Shown piece after piece: positions 1-5,962 of a DNA stretch of 12,815 nt. The notes below the pieces were generated by a model, which was not told the origin of the DNA, did no database searches, and saw only the letters and a list, made by a program, of their open reading frames with translations. The position numbers and the translations under genes were made by a program. Numbering within the stretch: the first letter of the stretch is position 1; every line of letters begins with the position of its first letter. This stretch comes from an uncultured Paludibacter sp. (lineage in GTDB: Bacteria > Bacteroidota > Bacteroidia > Bacteroidales > Paludibacteraceae), in the NCBI GenBank assembly GCA_937927845.1, contig CALFXE010000268.1, forward strand, positions 1-12,815. Reading direction: 5' to 3'.

Positions 1-53
1 AGAATGCCGCCCTGTCACGGCGGAGGTCGCGGGTTCGAGTCCCGTCCGGTCCG
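1..53 (+). tRNA. tRNA-Asp (GTC), 5' part cut by window edge
   Basis: This is the 3' three quarters of a tRNA-Asp, identical base for base to the two complete copies that follow at a 136-base offset. It contains the anticodon arm CCGCC-CTGTCAC-GGCGG (anticodon GTC), the T arm GCGGG-TTCGAGT-CCCGT and the 3' acceptor strand CCGGTCC with discriminator G53. The acceptor 5' strand and most of the D arm lie outside the window. No CCA end is encoded, as is common in Bacteroidota. Confidence 0.95.
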
Positions 54-69
54 CAAAAAAAATTAAATA

Positions 70-96
70 GTTTACCTGAGGGTGAACATTTTTTTT
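70..96 (+). terminator. Intrinsic terminator in the first tRNA spacer
   Basis: GTTTACC (70-76) pairs with GGTGAAC (81-87), with one G-U wobble, around a TGAG loop. It is followed after one A by eight Ts (89-96). This is the classic form of an intrinsic terminator for the tRNA that ends at 53. It lies inside the 136-base repeat unit, so it was copied together with the tRNA. Confidence 0.65.
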
Positions 97-115
97 CTGA
101 TTTCATCCATACTTT

Positions 116-189
116 GGATCGGTAGTTCAGTTGGTTAGAATGCCGCCCTGTCACGGCGGAGGTCGCGGGTTCGAGTCCCGTCCGGTCCG
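116..189 (+). tRNA. tRNA-Asp (GTC), complete copy
   Basis: This is a 74-nt cloverleaf. The acceptor strands are GGATCGG (116-122) and CCGGTCC (182-188), with one T-G pair and discriminator G189. The anticodon stem is CCGCC/GGCGG with loop CTGTCAC, giving anticodon GTC for aspartate. The T arm is GCGGG-TTCGAGT-CCCGT. The base after the discriminator is C and then A, so CCA must be added after transcription. It is identical to the copy at 252-325. Confidence 0.97.
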
Positions 190-205
190 CAAAAAAAATT
201 AAATA

Positions 206-232
206 GTTTACCTGAGGGTGAACATTTTTTTT
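206..232 (+). terminator. Intrinsic terminator in the second tRNA spacer
   Basis: This is an exact copy of the hairpin in the first spacer: GTTTACC (206-212), loop TGAG, GGTGAAC (217-223), then an A and eight Ts. A terminator between tandem tRNAs means each copy either needs its own promoter or is reached only by readthrough. I see no clear TAnnTTTG element in the 19 bases between the T-run and the next tRNA. Confidence 0.65.
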
Positions 233-251
233 CTGATTTCATCCATACTTT

Positions 252-325
252 GGATCGGTAGTTCAGTTGGTTAGAATGCCGCCCTGTCACGGCGGAGGTC
301 GCGGGTTCGAGTCCCGTCCGGTCCG
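252..325 (+). tRNA. tRNA-Asp (GTC), last copy of the array
   Basis: This 74-nt tRNA is identical to the copy at 116-189, with anticodon GTC. The sequence diverges straight after its 3' end: CAGAAATG replaces the A-rich repeat spacer. This marks the end of the 136-base tandem array and the boundary where the A+T-rich block begins. Confidence 0.97.
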
Positions 326-336
326 CAGAAATGAAT

Positions 337-361
337 AAAACCCGCTCTAGTAGCGGGTTTT
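337..361 (+). terminator. Terminator closing the tRNA-Asp array
   Basis: AAAACCCGCT (337-346) pairs perfectly with AGCGGGTTTT (352-361) around the 5-nt loop CTAGT. The A/T ends supply a T-run on either strand, so it can stop tRNA transcription from the left. It could also stop transcripts from the convergent gene that ends at 456. Confidence 0.85.
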
Positions 362-455
362 GTCGTTTAAACCATTTTACGGTATTTTCTTATTGCATTC
401 ATTATAAGGCCTTTAGTGTTCGAATCCCGTTTGCTACTTCTTTACTTTTATAATG
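362..455. other. Junction between tRNA array and island; T-arm-like remnant
   Basis: No gene is visible here. The segment at 418-431 reads GTTCGAATCCCGTT and resembles the T loop and 3' T stem of the adjacent tRNA-Asp (GTTCGAGTCCCGTC). The flanking bases cannot form a T stem or an acceptor stem, so it is not a tRNA. It may be a degenerate tRNA 3'-end copy of the kind left when an element integrates at a tRNA gene, or it may be chance. No integrase gene is in the window. Confidence 0.3.
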
Positions 456-1226
456 TCAGCTAGTCTTCTCATTACTATTAGCCATCCTAAAATAGTTAAG
501 GAAGTCAATAGTGTTATTGAGCTTTTGATTTACTGACTCAGGAAGTTTTTCTATATCCTGTTTCGTATGGAATGTAAAAAGCCTTTTGATTCCTAAATCA
601 CTATTCCTAAAAGAAACATCATTATGAAAGCCCTTTATTGGTCTGAATACATGTTCATAACTATTTCCCTTTTTAAATGGAACTTTGTACAAACAAATCT
701 TTTGATCACCTATGAGCTTATTAATTAATGCATCACTTATTTTGGCAATGGCTTGTTGATCAAGAAGACACCCTGCATATTCAATAGAATCTGCTTTCGT
801 ATACGCTTCGACACGTCCCTTGCCAAATAAAGAGTAATTGAAAAAAGTTCTGTTATTATTATTCTTAATACTTGTAGGTGTGAAGTTTACTTCTCCGTAA
901 GTAAGGCAACCTCTAAGAGGAAACGTTGCTTGTAGACTCAGCCAATAGAACCTATAGCAGACATCTACTAATTCATTAAAGTCATTTTCGCCATCAGTAT
1001 CGGTCCAAAATACAATACTATCGGACACGTGAAGACAGTTGACAGTTTGATAACTTAAATCCGGATAAACTCCTCCTGACTTTCCATTAACGTAGTTTTC
1101 CTTTGCAAGTGCAATTTGAGAATCTCGAAGAAGATGATCAAATAAGCGCTTGGTTTCTTGGGGATCATTATTGTATATGAATTCTTTGAACCTCATAACA
1201 TCAAAAAAGGCTATAAAAGTGTTCAT
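456..1226 (-). CDS. Class III nucleotidyl-cyclase-like domain protein
   Basis: The 256-aa protein is almost wholly one domain with the motif order of class III adenylate/guanylate-cyclase folds. A hydrophobic strand ends in FFDVMRF (Asp9, first metal ligand position). HVSDSIVFW follows (Asp69, second metal position), then PLRGCLTYGE (Arg105-Gly106, Gly111) and GKGRVEAY (residues 135-142). In such enzymes the two aspartates bind metal for cyclising a nucleoside triphosphate; activity here is inference. I see no signal peptide, transmembrane segment or HTH. I chose the ATG at 1226 because it starts just before the first domain strand; a TTG at 1256 would add ten polar residues. It lies about 100 bases downstream of the ABC ATPase gene on the same strand, so it is probably the last gene of that operon. 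Alternatively it is an independent island gene of an uncharacterised cyclase-like family. Confidence 0.6.
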   Translation of the reverse strand: MNTFIAFFDVMRFKEFIYNNDPQETKRLFDHLLRDSQIALAKENYVNGKSGGVYPDLSYQTVNCLHVSDSIVFWTDTDGENDFNELVDVCYRFYWLSLQATFPLRGCLTYGEVNFTPTSIKNNNNRTFFNYSLFGKGRVEAYTKADSIEYAGCLLDQQAIAKISDALINKLIGDQKICLYKVPFKKGNSYEHVFRPIKGFHNDVSFRNSDLGIKRLFTFHTKQDIEKLPESVNQKLNNTIDFLNYFRMANSNEKTS

Positions 1227-1284
1227 AGTATTTAAGTAAAATTGATTATTAATCAAGAGAATTGCTAAATATTTATCTCTTGTG

Positions 1285-1303
1285 GTTCACCTCCAAATAG
1301 GTG
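1285..1303 (-). promoter_or_regulatory. Small hairpin carrying an SD-like sequence between ATPase and cyclase-like genes
   Basis: CACCT (1288-1292) pairs with AGGTG (1299-1303) around CCAAAT. Read on the minus strand, the downstream arm contains GGAGGTGAAC (1294-1285), a near-perfect Shine-Dalgarno sequence that is rare in Bacteroidota. No ATG follows at normal spacing: the next candidate start is the TTG at 1256, then the ATG at 1226. It may be a structured leader element for the cyclase-like gene, or chance. Confidence 0.25.
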
Positions 1304-1326
1304 CTATCAAACTATATGATAAACAT

Positions 1327-3408
1327 CTAGCTATTAATTCTCGTAATGAAGAGTTCAGAATTACTTGCTAAATCAATTATATGGGCTTTTAAAAGACCAT
1401 TGGTAGCTTCTCTGAAATCGTCGTTAGAGTTTTGAAAGGATGCAAAGACAATTGTCTGTTCATTTTGAAAGTTCTCCAACTCTTTCAAGAATACTTTGAA
1501 ATTTTGGTTTGCAGCTGATTGCTGTTGAGGTTCATCAAATACTAATAGTCGGAAATGGTTACCTGCATATTCGGTAGAAATCTTCATTAACGAAGTATAG
1601 TAGGCCCATTGGGCCCTTATGAAATCGCTTGCCGACGATTCAAAACGAATGTCGACTTGTCTTTTTATCCCATTATTTAAACTTAACTCGTATACAGGAA
1701 GATATTTTTCCGGAGAAATTTTTATCGTGTTCACTGGCTTAGAAGTGAAGCCAAACCTTTCCAACAATGATTTAAAGTAAGATTCAAAAGATTCTATTTT
1801 TGATAAGTCGTTTGACGAAAGATAGTCACCTCCTAATGCAGCGCCAGAGGATCTAACAGAATTGTACTCAGTTGAAATTTTATAAAGTTCTGACACTAAT
1901 TGTTCAAACTCTTCACGAAGCCTATATATAAAGTTTTGCTCCTTTTCTAAGTTTAGTTTCCTTTCAATGATTTCCTCTGAAGGTAATCGGTCATCAGCGA
2001 TAAGACTCTTTTTCAATGATCTAGCTATACTTCTATTTCTTTGAATTGATGTTTCTAAAGAAGAGATTTTAATGTCTTTTTCTCTAATTTGCTCCCGTAG
2101 ATTTTGAATGAAAGCTTCAATCATTTTGCGTTGTGCCTGTAAGAAAGAAATATTTTCATCAATTCTCATAGGTTTTATATGGAGGTGCTCATTTAGGAGT
2201 GTGTCATTAATTGCTTGTCCACAAGTAGGGCAAATGCCTCTATCGATGCTCAAATTAGCTTCTAAGCCAATTTTTTGCAATTTTTCTGCATCCTTATTTT
2301 TTCGCAAATCTTCATCCACATTTTTTAACTGTGTTAGGTACTGTCTTAGCCTTTCTCTATCCTGACTTACTTGCGATCCTAGATTCTCATATAAGAGTTC
2401 GTAACGTTCAATATGTCCTTTAACAGTAGAGAGGTCATCCTCAATTTTGTCTAAATTTTGACTTAATGGAACATTTATTTGACTCATTACTTCCTGCAAA
2501 TCTCTATTAATGCTATTGATTAGTTCAGAAAGTAGAAGTGATTTGTCTGCTCTTAAAAATCGGAGATAGGGCTTATTTTCTTTTGTTAATATTTCGGGAG
2601 ACAACGGAATGCCAACAGCTTCAGCACCCCCGCGTTTAGATAAAATCTCAATTTTATTCAAAATAACAGACCATCTGTCTGAAATTTGTTTTAGATGGTT
2701 TTGTATTTCTTGTCTTTTAAGTGCTTTTGAAAATACATCAAGGTCAAGGATATATTCAAATACTTTTGAATTAGCATCTCTAATACCATAGTAAGGCAGG
2801 TTGGCAAAAAAATCAGACCAGCCAGCCTTTTGTTCTATAAAATGTGCTGCTGCAATTAGCGGCAAATATAGCTTTACTTTTCTTCCGTCTTGATTAACCA
2901 CTTCGGGTAATACTGCACCTGAAAACTCTTCTAGGAATCTGTGAAAGCCGATATCTTCATTCGAAGCACTGCCTTTATCATGCAGATACATTCCCTGGCG
3001 TCGAAGCTCTTCATTTGCCGAAGTTATAAGCGGGCCAAAGAAGACTTCGATAGCTTGAGCTTTTATTTTTTCGTGGAGAGCAAATCTTCTAGTGGTTACC
3101 ACATCTTTTCCATTACTAAATTGAAGGTAGATTTCAGACTGGATAACTCGATGTTCACTTTCCGTATTGGTGCCGTCGGAAACAATCTCTTTTACTACAG
3201 ATTTGAAAACAGATTGCAAGGCCTTCTCATTTCTGCCTCCTAGTAGTTCTTCAAATCCCAATCCATATAAAATAGCTCCGAAAAATGAACTTTTCCCTGA
3301 GGTGTTATTTGCTCTTATTATATTCAACCCTTTACCGAGCATAATGGTCCTGCCAAACGCTCCATCGTTTGTATGAATGACTGCTCTGATTGCTTCGATT
3401 TGTAACAT
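1327..3408 (-). CDS. Rad50/SMC-like ABC ATPase with zinc hook (ABC-3C-type ATPase)
   Basis: The 693-aa protein has split ABC ATPase ends around a coiled coil. The N-terminus (residues 1-50) carries LNIIRANNTSGKSS, a Walker A loop with Ala33 where the first Gly is usual but with an intact Gly38-Lys39-Ser40. Long charged heptad-rich segments (about 235-385 and 405-520) flank CPTC at Cys393/Cys396, the Rad50-type zinc hook that joins two molecules. The C-terminus has SASDFIRAQWAYY (about 590-602) where the LSGGQ signature is expected, Walker B LLVFDEP with Asp625-Glu626, and a final strand TIVFASFQNS. The form fits the ATPase of ABC three-component systems, where it is thought to sense nucleic acid and drive the partner proteins. 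Its ATG overlaps the stop of the upstream 154-aa gene (TAATG), which suggests translational coupling. The ATPase class is firm; the ABC-3C assignment is inference from motifs and neighbours. Confidence 0.82.
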   Translation of the reverse strand: MLQIEAIRAVIHTNDGAFGRTIMLGKGLNIIRANNTSGKSSFFGAILYGLGFEELLGGRNEKALQSVFKSVVKEIVSDGTNTESEHRVIQSEIYLQFSNGKDVVTTRRFALHEKIKAQAIEVFFGPLITSANEELRRQGMYLHDKGSASNEDIGFHRFLEEFSGAVLPEVVNQDGRKVKLYLPLIAAAHFIEQKAGWSDFFANLPYYGIRDANSKVFEYILDLDVFSKALKRQEIQNHLKQISDRWSVILNKIEILSKRGGAEAVGIPLSPEILTKENKPYLRFLRADKSLLLSELINSINRDLQEVMSQINVPLSQNLDKIEDDLSTVKGHIERYELLYENLGSQVSQDRERLRQYLTQLKNVDEDLRKNKDAEKLQKIGLEANLSIDRGICPTCGQAINDTLLNEHLHIKPMRIDENISFLQAQRKMIEAFIQNLREQIREKDIKISSLETSIQRNRSIARSLKKSLIADDRLPSEEIIERKLNLEKEQNFIYRLREEFEQLVSELYKISTEYNSVRSSGAALGGDYLSSNDLSKIESFESYFKSLLERFGFTSKPVNTIKISPEKYLPVYELSLNNGIKRQVDIRFESSASDFIRAQWAYYTSLMKISTEYAGNHFRLLVFDEPQQQSAANQNFKVFLKELENFQNEQTIVFASFQNSNDDFREATNGLLKAHIIDLASNSELFITRINS

Positions 3409-3872
3409 TAATTTGAAATTCTTTCAGTAAGAGTGGTTATAAAATCTTCCGTTACTTTTTGTTTCCCTATGTAGCTAAGGAAAATTTTTTCCCTAACCAG
3501 CAAAGATTTGTCTGCTCTAATAAGCTTATTTATGAGCTGCCCTTTGGATGTTAGAGTATATCTATTGTTATCTAATAGAATTATTCCTTCTGCGATTGCA
3601 TAGTTCAAAGCCTTATTAAGAGCAGGCTCTACTCCCCATGACACAACTTTACTTAGATCCTCAGTCATAAAAACCATGCGAATAAAAGCCATATTTTTTT
3701 CTGATTTCATTGCCCAGATAAAAAAATGAAGCTTGTTTAGCGATGACTTATTACCTCTGCAAACATATTGAAGTATAAGTGTGATTAAGCCTATTTTATA
3801 TAGTGGTCTATAGTCTGGGCTCAAAGGCACATTGCGTTGCCTAAAACCGCCTTTAATAATCTTGTTATCCAT
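3408..3872 (-). CDS. ABC-3C middle-component-like protein
   Basis: The 154-aa soluble protein has no signal peptide or transmembrane segment. It is largely helical. Residues about 15-60 hold a helix-rich LYKIGLITLILQYVC segment followed by LNKLHFFIWAM. Residues about 80-120 (NKALNYAIAEGIILLDNNRYTLTSKG) look like the recognition helix and beta wing of a winged-helix fold. Size and position match the 'middle component' of ABC three-component systems, which bridges ATPase and effector; this is inferred from layout and general appearance, not a database hit. Its ATG directly abuts the TAA of the upstream gene, and its own TAA overlaps the ATPase ATG. All three should therefore be made from one mRNA in fixed proportion. 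A stand-alone winged-helix regulator is a less likely alternative. Confidence 0.55.
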   Translation of the reverse strand: MDNKIIKGGFRQRNVPLSPDYRPLYKIGLITLILQYVCRGNKSSLNKLHFFIWAMKSEKNMAFIRMVFMTEDLSKVVSWGVEPALNKALNYAIAEGIILLDNNRYTLTSKGQLINKLIRADKSLLVREKIFLSYIGKQKVTEDFITTLTERISN

Positions 3873-4817
3873 TTAAGCAGTTTCAAAATATAAAGGACAC
3901 GAAATAATCCAAAATGATATGCAGTAATTTTTTAGTCGTACCAGCGTTGACTCATCTAAGTGTGGAAACGCAGCCTTAATCCTCTCGTTGATGTAACCTT
4001 TAATTTCATCTACAAATAAATTTGGTTCTACTTCCGTCAATAAACAACGTTCTTTGAGTTCATCCTCAACACTCGCACGCAATTCAATAAATCTTTGATG
4101 ATTATCTGGCTGTGTACTCTGCCAAATCCTTAAAATTGATTCACCATTAAGATAATGCTTTATCGTTTCATTAGTGAGCGAGTTGGTTCCATGTTTCAGG
4201 TCGATTTTCCTTTGGAGAGATTTGACCCTTATCTCATTTTTTGTTAGTGCGTTATTGACTAAATCAATTTGGGTATCCCGCCATTCGATTTGCTTTTCAG
4301 CGCTGGTTTCTTCTGCGTCAGGTGAGATCGATAATTTTTTTCCCGTTTGGTTAAAGTATTCTCCTATTTCGAGGGCATAATCATCTCCTTCATGCACTAA
4401 AACCTGAAATGAATCATTATCGATAAATGGTAAGTTCCAAGATTTTACTAAATCTCTTTTGTCATTGCAATGGCTTAACAAGTCATGATGACCCATCGCT
4501 GGTGTAATAAGAACCCAACTCTTTAGTTTTGTCCCGCCTAATATATCAGAAAGTTCTTTTTGGTTTATCGATAGCTTATTTATATCTGTTGTGATTTTGT
4601 TTCTCTGTCTCTCATACAATTTTTTATTCTCTTCATTCATCTCTGGACAATAACATTGGAAGGTCTGTCCATCTTTTGTATAACCTTCTATTCCAAAATC
4701 GCCAGGTGACGCCATTACTCTCTGGTAACCTTCTTTCATGTACTTTCTCTTCAAAATCACTTGGAACATATTTTCCCAAGATGTGCCGTCAAAACTTCCA
4801 TAATTAGTTGTGAACAT
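3873..4817 (-). CDS. REase-fold-like N-terminal domain protein, putative ABC-3C effector
   Basis: The 314-aa protein is the first gene of the operon. Residues 10-60 have the layout of a restriction-endonuclease (PD-(D/E)xK) fold: helix GTSWENMFQ with Glu15, then SPGDFGIEGYT with Asp40, then strand TFQCYCPE with Gln54-x-Tyr56. The usual catalytic Lys of the E/Q-x-K motif is Tyr here, so the nuclease could be inactive, altered or used for nucleic-acid binding. A charged helical stretch (about 60-95) and an alpha/beta middle part (about 98-155, with LITPAMGHHDLLSHC) follow. The helical C-terminus ends in FWIISCPLYFETA, which resembles the shared C-terminal domain of ABC-3C effectors as I recall it. 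The start is the ATG at 4817, with a plausible promoter 67 bases upstream. The function is not established; antiphage or anti-plasmid action is inference from system type and location. Confidence 0.5.
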   Translation of the reverse strand: MFTTNYGSFDGTSWENMFQVILKRKYMKEGYQRVMASPGDFGIEGYTKDGQTFQCYCPEMNEENKKLYERQRNKITTDINKLSINQKELSDILGGTKLKSWVLITPAMGHHDLLSHCNDKRDLVKSWNLPFIDNDSFQVLVHEGDDYALEIGEYFNQTGKKLSISPDAEETSAEKQIEWRDTQIDLVNNALTKNEIRVKSLQRKIDLKHGTNSLTNETIKHYLNGESILRIWQSTQPDNHQRFIELRASVEDELKERCLLTEVEPNLFVDEIKGYINERIKAAFPHLDESTLVRLKNYCISFWIISCPLYFETA

Positions 4818-4883
4818 CGGTAATATTTTGTCAATTATAAGATATAGTGCTTATTTATCTGCACTTATATCAAAGTGAATTAG

Positions 4884-4891
4884 CAAATATA
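4884..4891 (-). promoter_or_regulatory. Bacteroidota -7 element for the ABC-3C-like operon
   Basis: On the minus strand TATATTTG (4891-4884) fits the Bacteroidota -7 consensus TAnnTTTG exactly. A TTG at 4909-4907 could be the -33 element, but the 15-base spacing is shorter than the usual 19-21. The predicted transcript would have a 5' leader of roughly 60 nt before the ATG at 4817. The surrounding sequence is very A+T-rich, so a chance match is possible. Confidence 0.4.
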
Positions 4892-5135
4892 TAATTTAAA
4901 AAATTACAAGAGACGACTTTTTTATTACTCGTATATTTACCAGGTCCTGTTGATCGCTATTAATGATAGAAGGAAAACACCAAACATAACGAGGAAAAAG
5001 ATTGGTTAGTTTGTTTCGGAATTCAACCGACAATGGCATGGATTTAATTCTTAAATCTCAATTCCTAAAGTGTTGAATTTCAAATAAGTCGTCCTTAAAT
5101 TGGTTCGAACATTGACACATTTTCCCCGCTGAGGA

Positions 5136-5168
5136 AAAAATGTCCTGTCTTCCAGACGGGACATTTTT
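5136..5168. terminator. Symmetric hairpin, probable bidirectional terminator
   Basis: AAAAATGTCCTGTC (5136-5149) pairs with GACGGGACATTTTT (5155-5168) over 14 positions with one T-G wobble, around the loop TTCCA. The A-run on one side and T-run on the other let it act on either strand. It lies between the ABC-3C-like operon and the envelope-protein genes, with no gene next to it on the plus strand. It may be what remains after a gene was lost or an element inserted. Confidence 0.6.
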
Positions 5169-5273
5169 GTTCCAGGCACGTTCGTACCCGAATTGGAGAG
5201 TAGTGTAAAAGACAGGTACACTTTTATGGGTCAGATAATTGATCTGCGGTCTTTTTAGAAATGCCGGGGCGAA

Positions 5274-5305
5274 AAAAACCGGGGAATGTACATTCCCCGG
5301 TTTTT
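5274..5305 (-). terminator. Perfect 32-base palindromic terminator
   Basis: The 32 bases form an exact palindrome centred on GTAC, with arms AAAAACCGGGGAAT and ATTCCCCGGTTTTT. On the minus strand it lies 15 bases after the stop codon of the secreted-protein gene and ends in seven Ts, so it is a strong intrinsic terminator for that gene. The symmetry allows function from the other side too. Confidence 0.88.
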
Positions 5306-5320
5306 AGCTTTAAACCGATA

Positions 5321-5869
5321 CTAATCCTTCATTTCCTTTTCTATCTTAAAGCGAAAGGAACCGTTGGTAATGTGAAGCACCTCTCCGCTATCAGAGTATT
5401 CTTTAGGTAGGTCTATTTCAAATTTCCCTTCTACCCAGCCTGCAGCTACTTTTGTAATTTCAAAATGCCCGGCATTATCAGCCTCGGAAGCATAGAATTC
5501 GTATTCATCTCCCACATTCTTGGTCACCGATAAATGCGCTGCGGGACAAGGGCCGCCCGGAGGGTTCACTATTGGTACATAAGGTATCTTGCCCACAACG
5601 GGAATGCTGTGCGGTGGTGTGTATATCATGATATCCAGCTTATAAGGCTCTTTTACCTCATAAGATATATAGAGCACATGCCTGTTGCCCGATTTTGAGT
5701 TTTCATCGCCCGGTTCGAACTTATTGTAATTGTTCACGGCGCCGTTCTTATAGGATATTGTTCTTCCGTTCAGGTCAAACTTTAAATATGCGCCGGTATT
5801 TTGTGCAGAGGCTGCTGTAACCAGGACTGCGGCAATGAGTGTAAATATGGCTTTCAGTAAATATTTCAT
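5321..5869 (-). CDS. Secreted protein of unknown function
   Basis: The 182-aa protein begins with a clear Sec signal peptide: MKYLLK, then a hydrophobic core to about residue 18, then ASAQ with predicted cleavage near residue 22. The mature part is beta-rich and polar. Its last 50 residues have the pattern GHFEITKVAAGWVEGKF...LHITNGSFRFKI. This is seen in small Bacteroidota secreted beta-sandwich proteins, in which a 'G.F.G.F' stretch precedes a final 'I.NG.F' strand. A proline-rich segment with a single Cys (PPGGPCPAAH) lies mid-protein. I do not recognise a named family. It is the last gene of the minus-strand series and is followed directly by a strong terminator. The cell location (periplasm or outside) is inferred from the signal peptide. 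Confidence 0.8.
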   Translation of the reverse strand: MKYLLKAIFTLIAAVLVTAASAQNTGAYLKFDLNGRTISYKNGAVNNYNKFEPGDENSKSGNRHVLYISYEVKEPYKLDIMIYTPPHSIPVVGKIPYVPIVNPPGGPCPAAHLSVTKNVGDEYEFYASEADNAGHFEITKVAAGWVEGKFEIDLPKEYSDSGEVLHITNGSFRFKIEKEMKD

Positions 5870-5898
5870 TGTATTATTTTAAATGGTTGCCCGTTATG

Positions 5899-5926
5899 GG
5901 CAGGCGGCATTACTATGCCGCCTGCC
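5899..5926 (-). other. Stable 12-bp hairpin between lipoprotein and secreted-protein genes
   Basis: GGCAGGCGGCAT (5899-5910) pairs perfectly with ATGCCGCCTGCC (5915-5926) around TACT. No T-run follows on the minus strand, so it is not a standard terminator for the lipoprotein gene ending at 5963. It could protect or partly attenuate the transcript entering the next gene, and so give the two genes different expression levels. Confidence 0.5.
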
Positions 5927-5962
5927 GGTGATCTTTGTTTTACCTGGCCCGGTAGCTATTGC

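Larger units (their letters stand above)
1..326 (+). repeat. Tandem array of exact 136-bp tRNA-Asp units
   Basis: Bases 1-190 match bases 137-326 with no difference I could find. The repeat unit is therefore one 74-nt tRNA plus a 62-nt spacer, and the spacers (54-115 and 190-251) are identical as well as the tRNAs. The array continues left of the window. Identity across a spacer that should be under little constraint points to recent unequal recombination, gene conversion or continuing copy-number change. Confidence 0.92.
4910..5320. other. Gene-free interval at the right edge of the island
   Basis: I see no credible coding sequence in this stretch. It holds two strong hairpin terminators (5136-5168 and 5274-5305) and weaker hairpins: AGTGTA/TACACT at 5202-5222 and CAGAT/ATCTG near 5233-5246. 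Composition shifts from A+T-rich to more G+C-rich across it, so the right boundary of the island probably lies here. There is no convincing second copy of the tRNA-Asp 3' end; GGTTCGAAC at 5102-5110 shares only its first eight bases. Confidence 0.5.

Noticed and set aside
109..115. TACTTTG-type sequence before each tRNA as its promoter
   Set aside because: It is one base short of TAnnTTTG and touches the first base of the tRNA, so transcription would begin inside the tRNA.
1..326. CRISPR-like array
   Set aside because: The regular repeats are complete tRNA-Asp genes with identical spacers, not short repeats with unique spacers.
1227..1256. TTG start giving a ten-residue longer cyclase-like protein
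   Set aside because: The added residues are outside the domain, and an ATG stands directly before the first conserved strand. Neither start has a clear SD, so this stays a preference rather than proof.
5102..5110. GGTTCGAAC as a right-hand att copy of the tRNA-Asp 3' end
   Set aside because: Only eight bases agree with the T arm before divergence, and TTCGAA is a short palindrome expected by chance.
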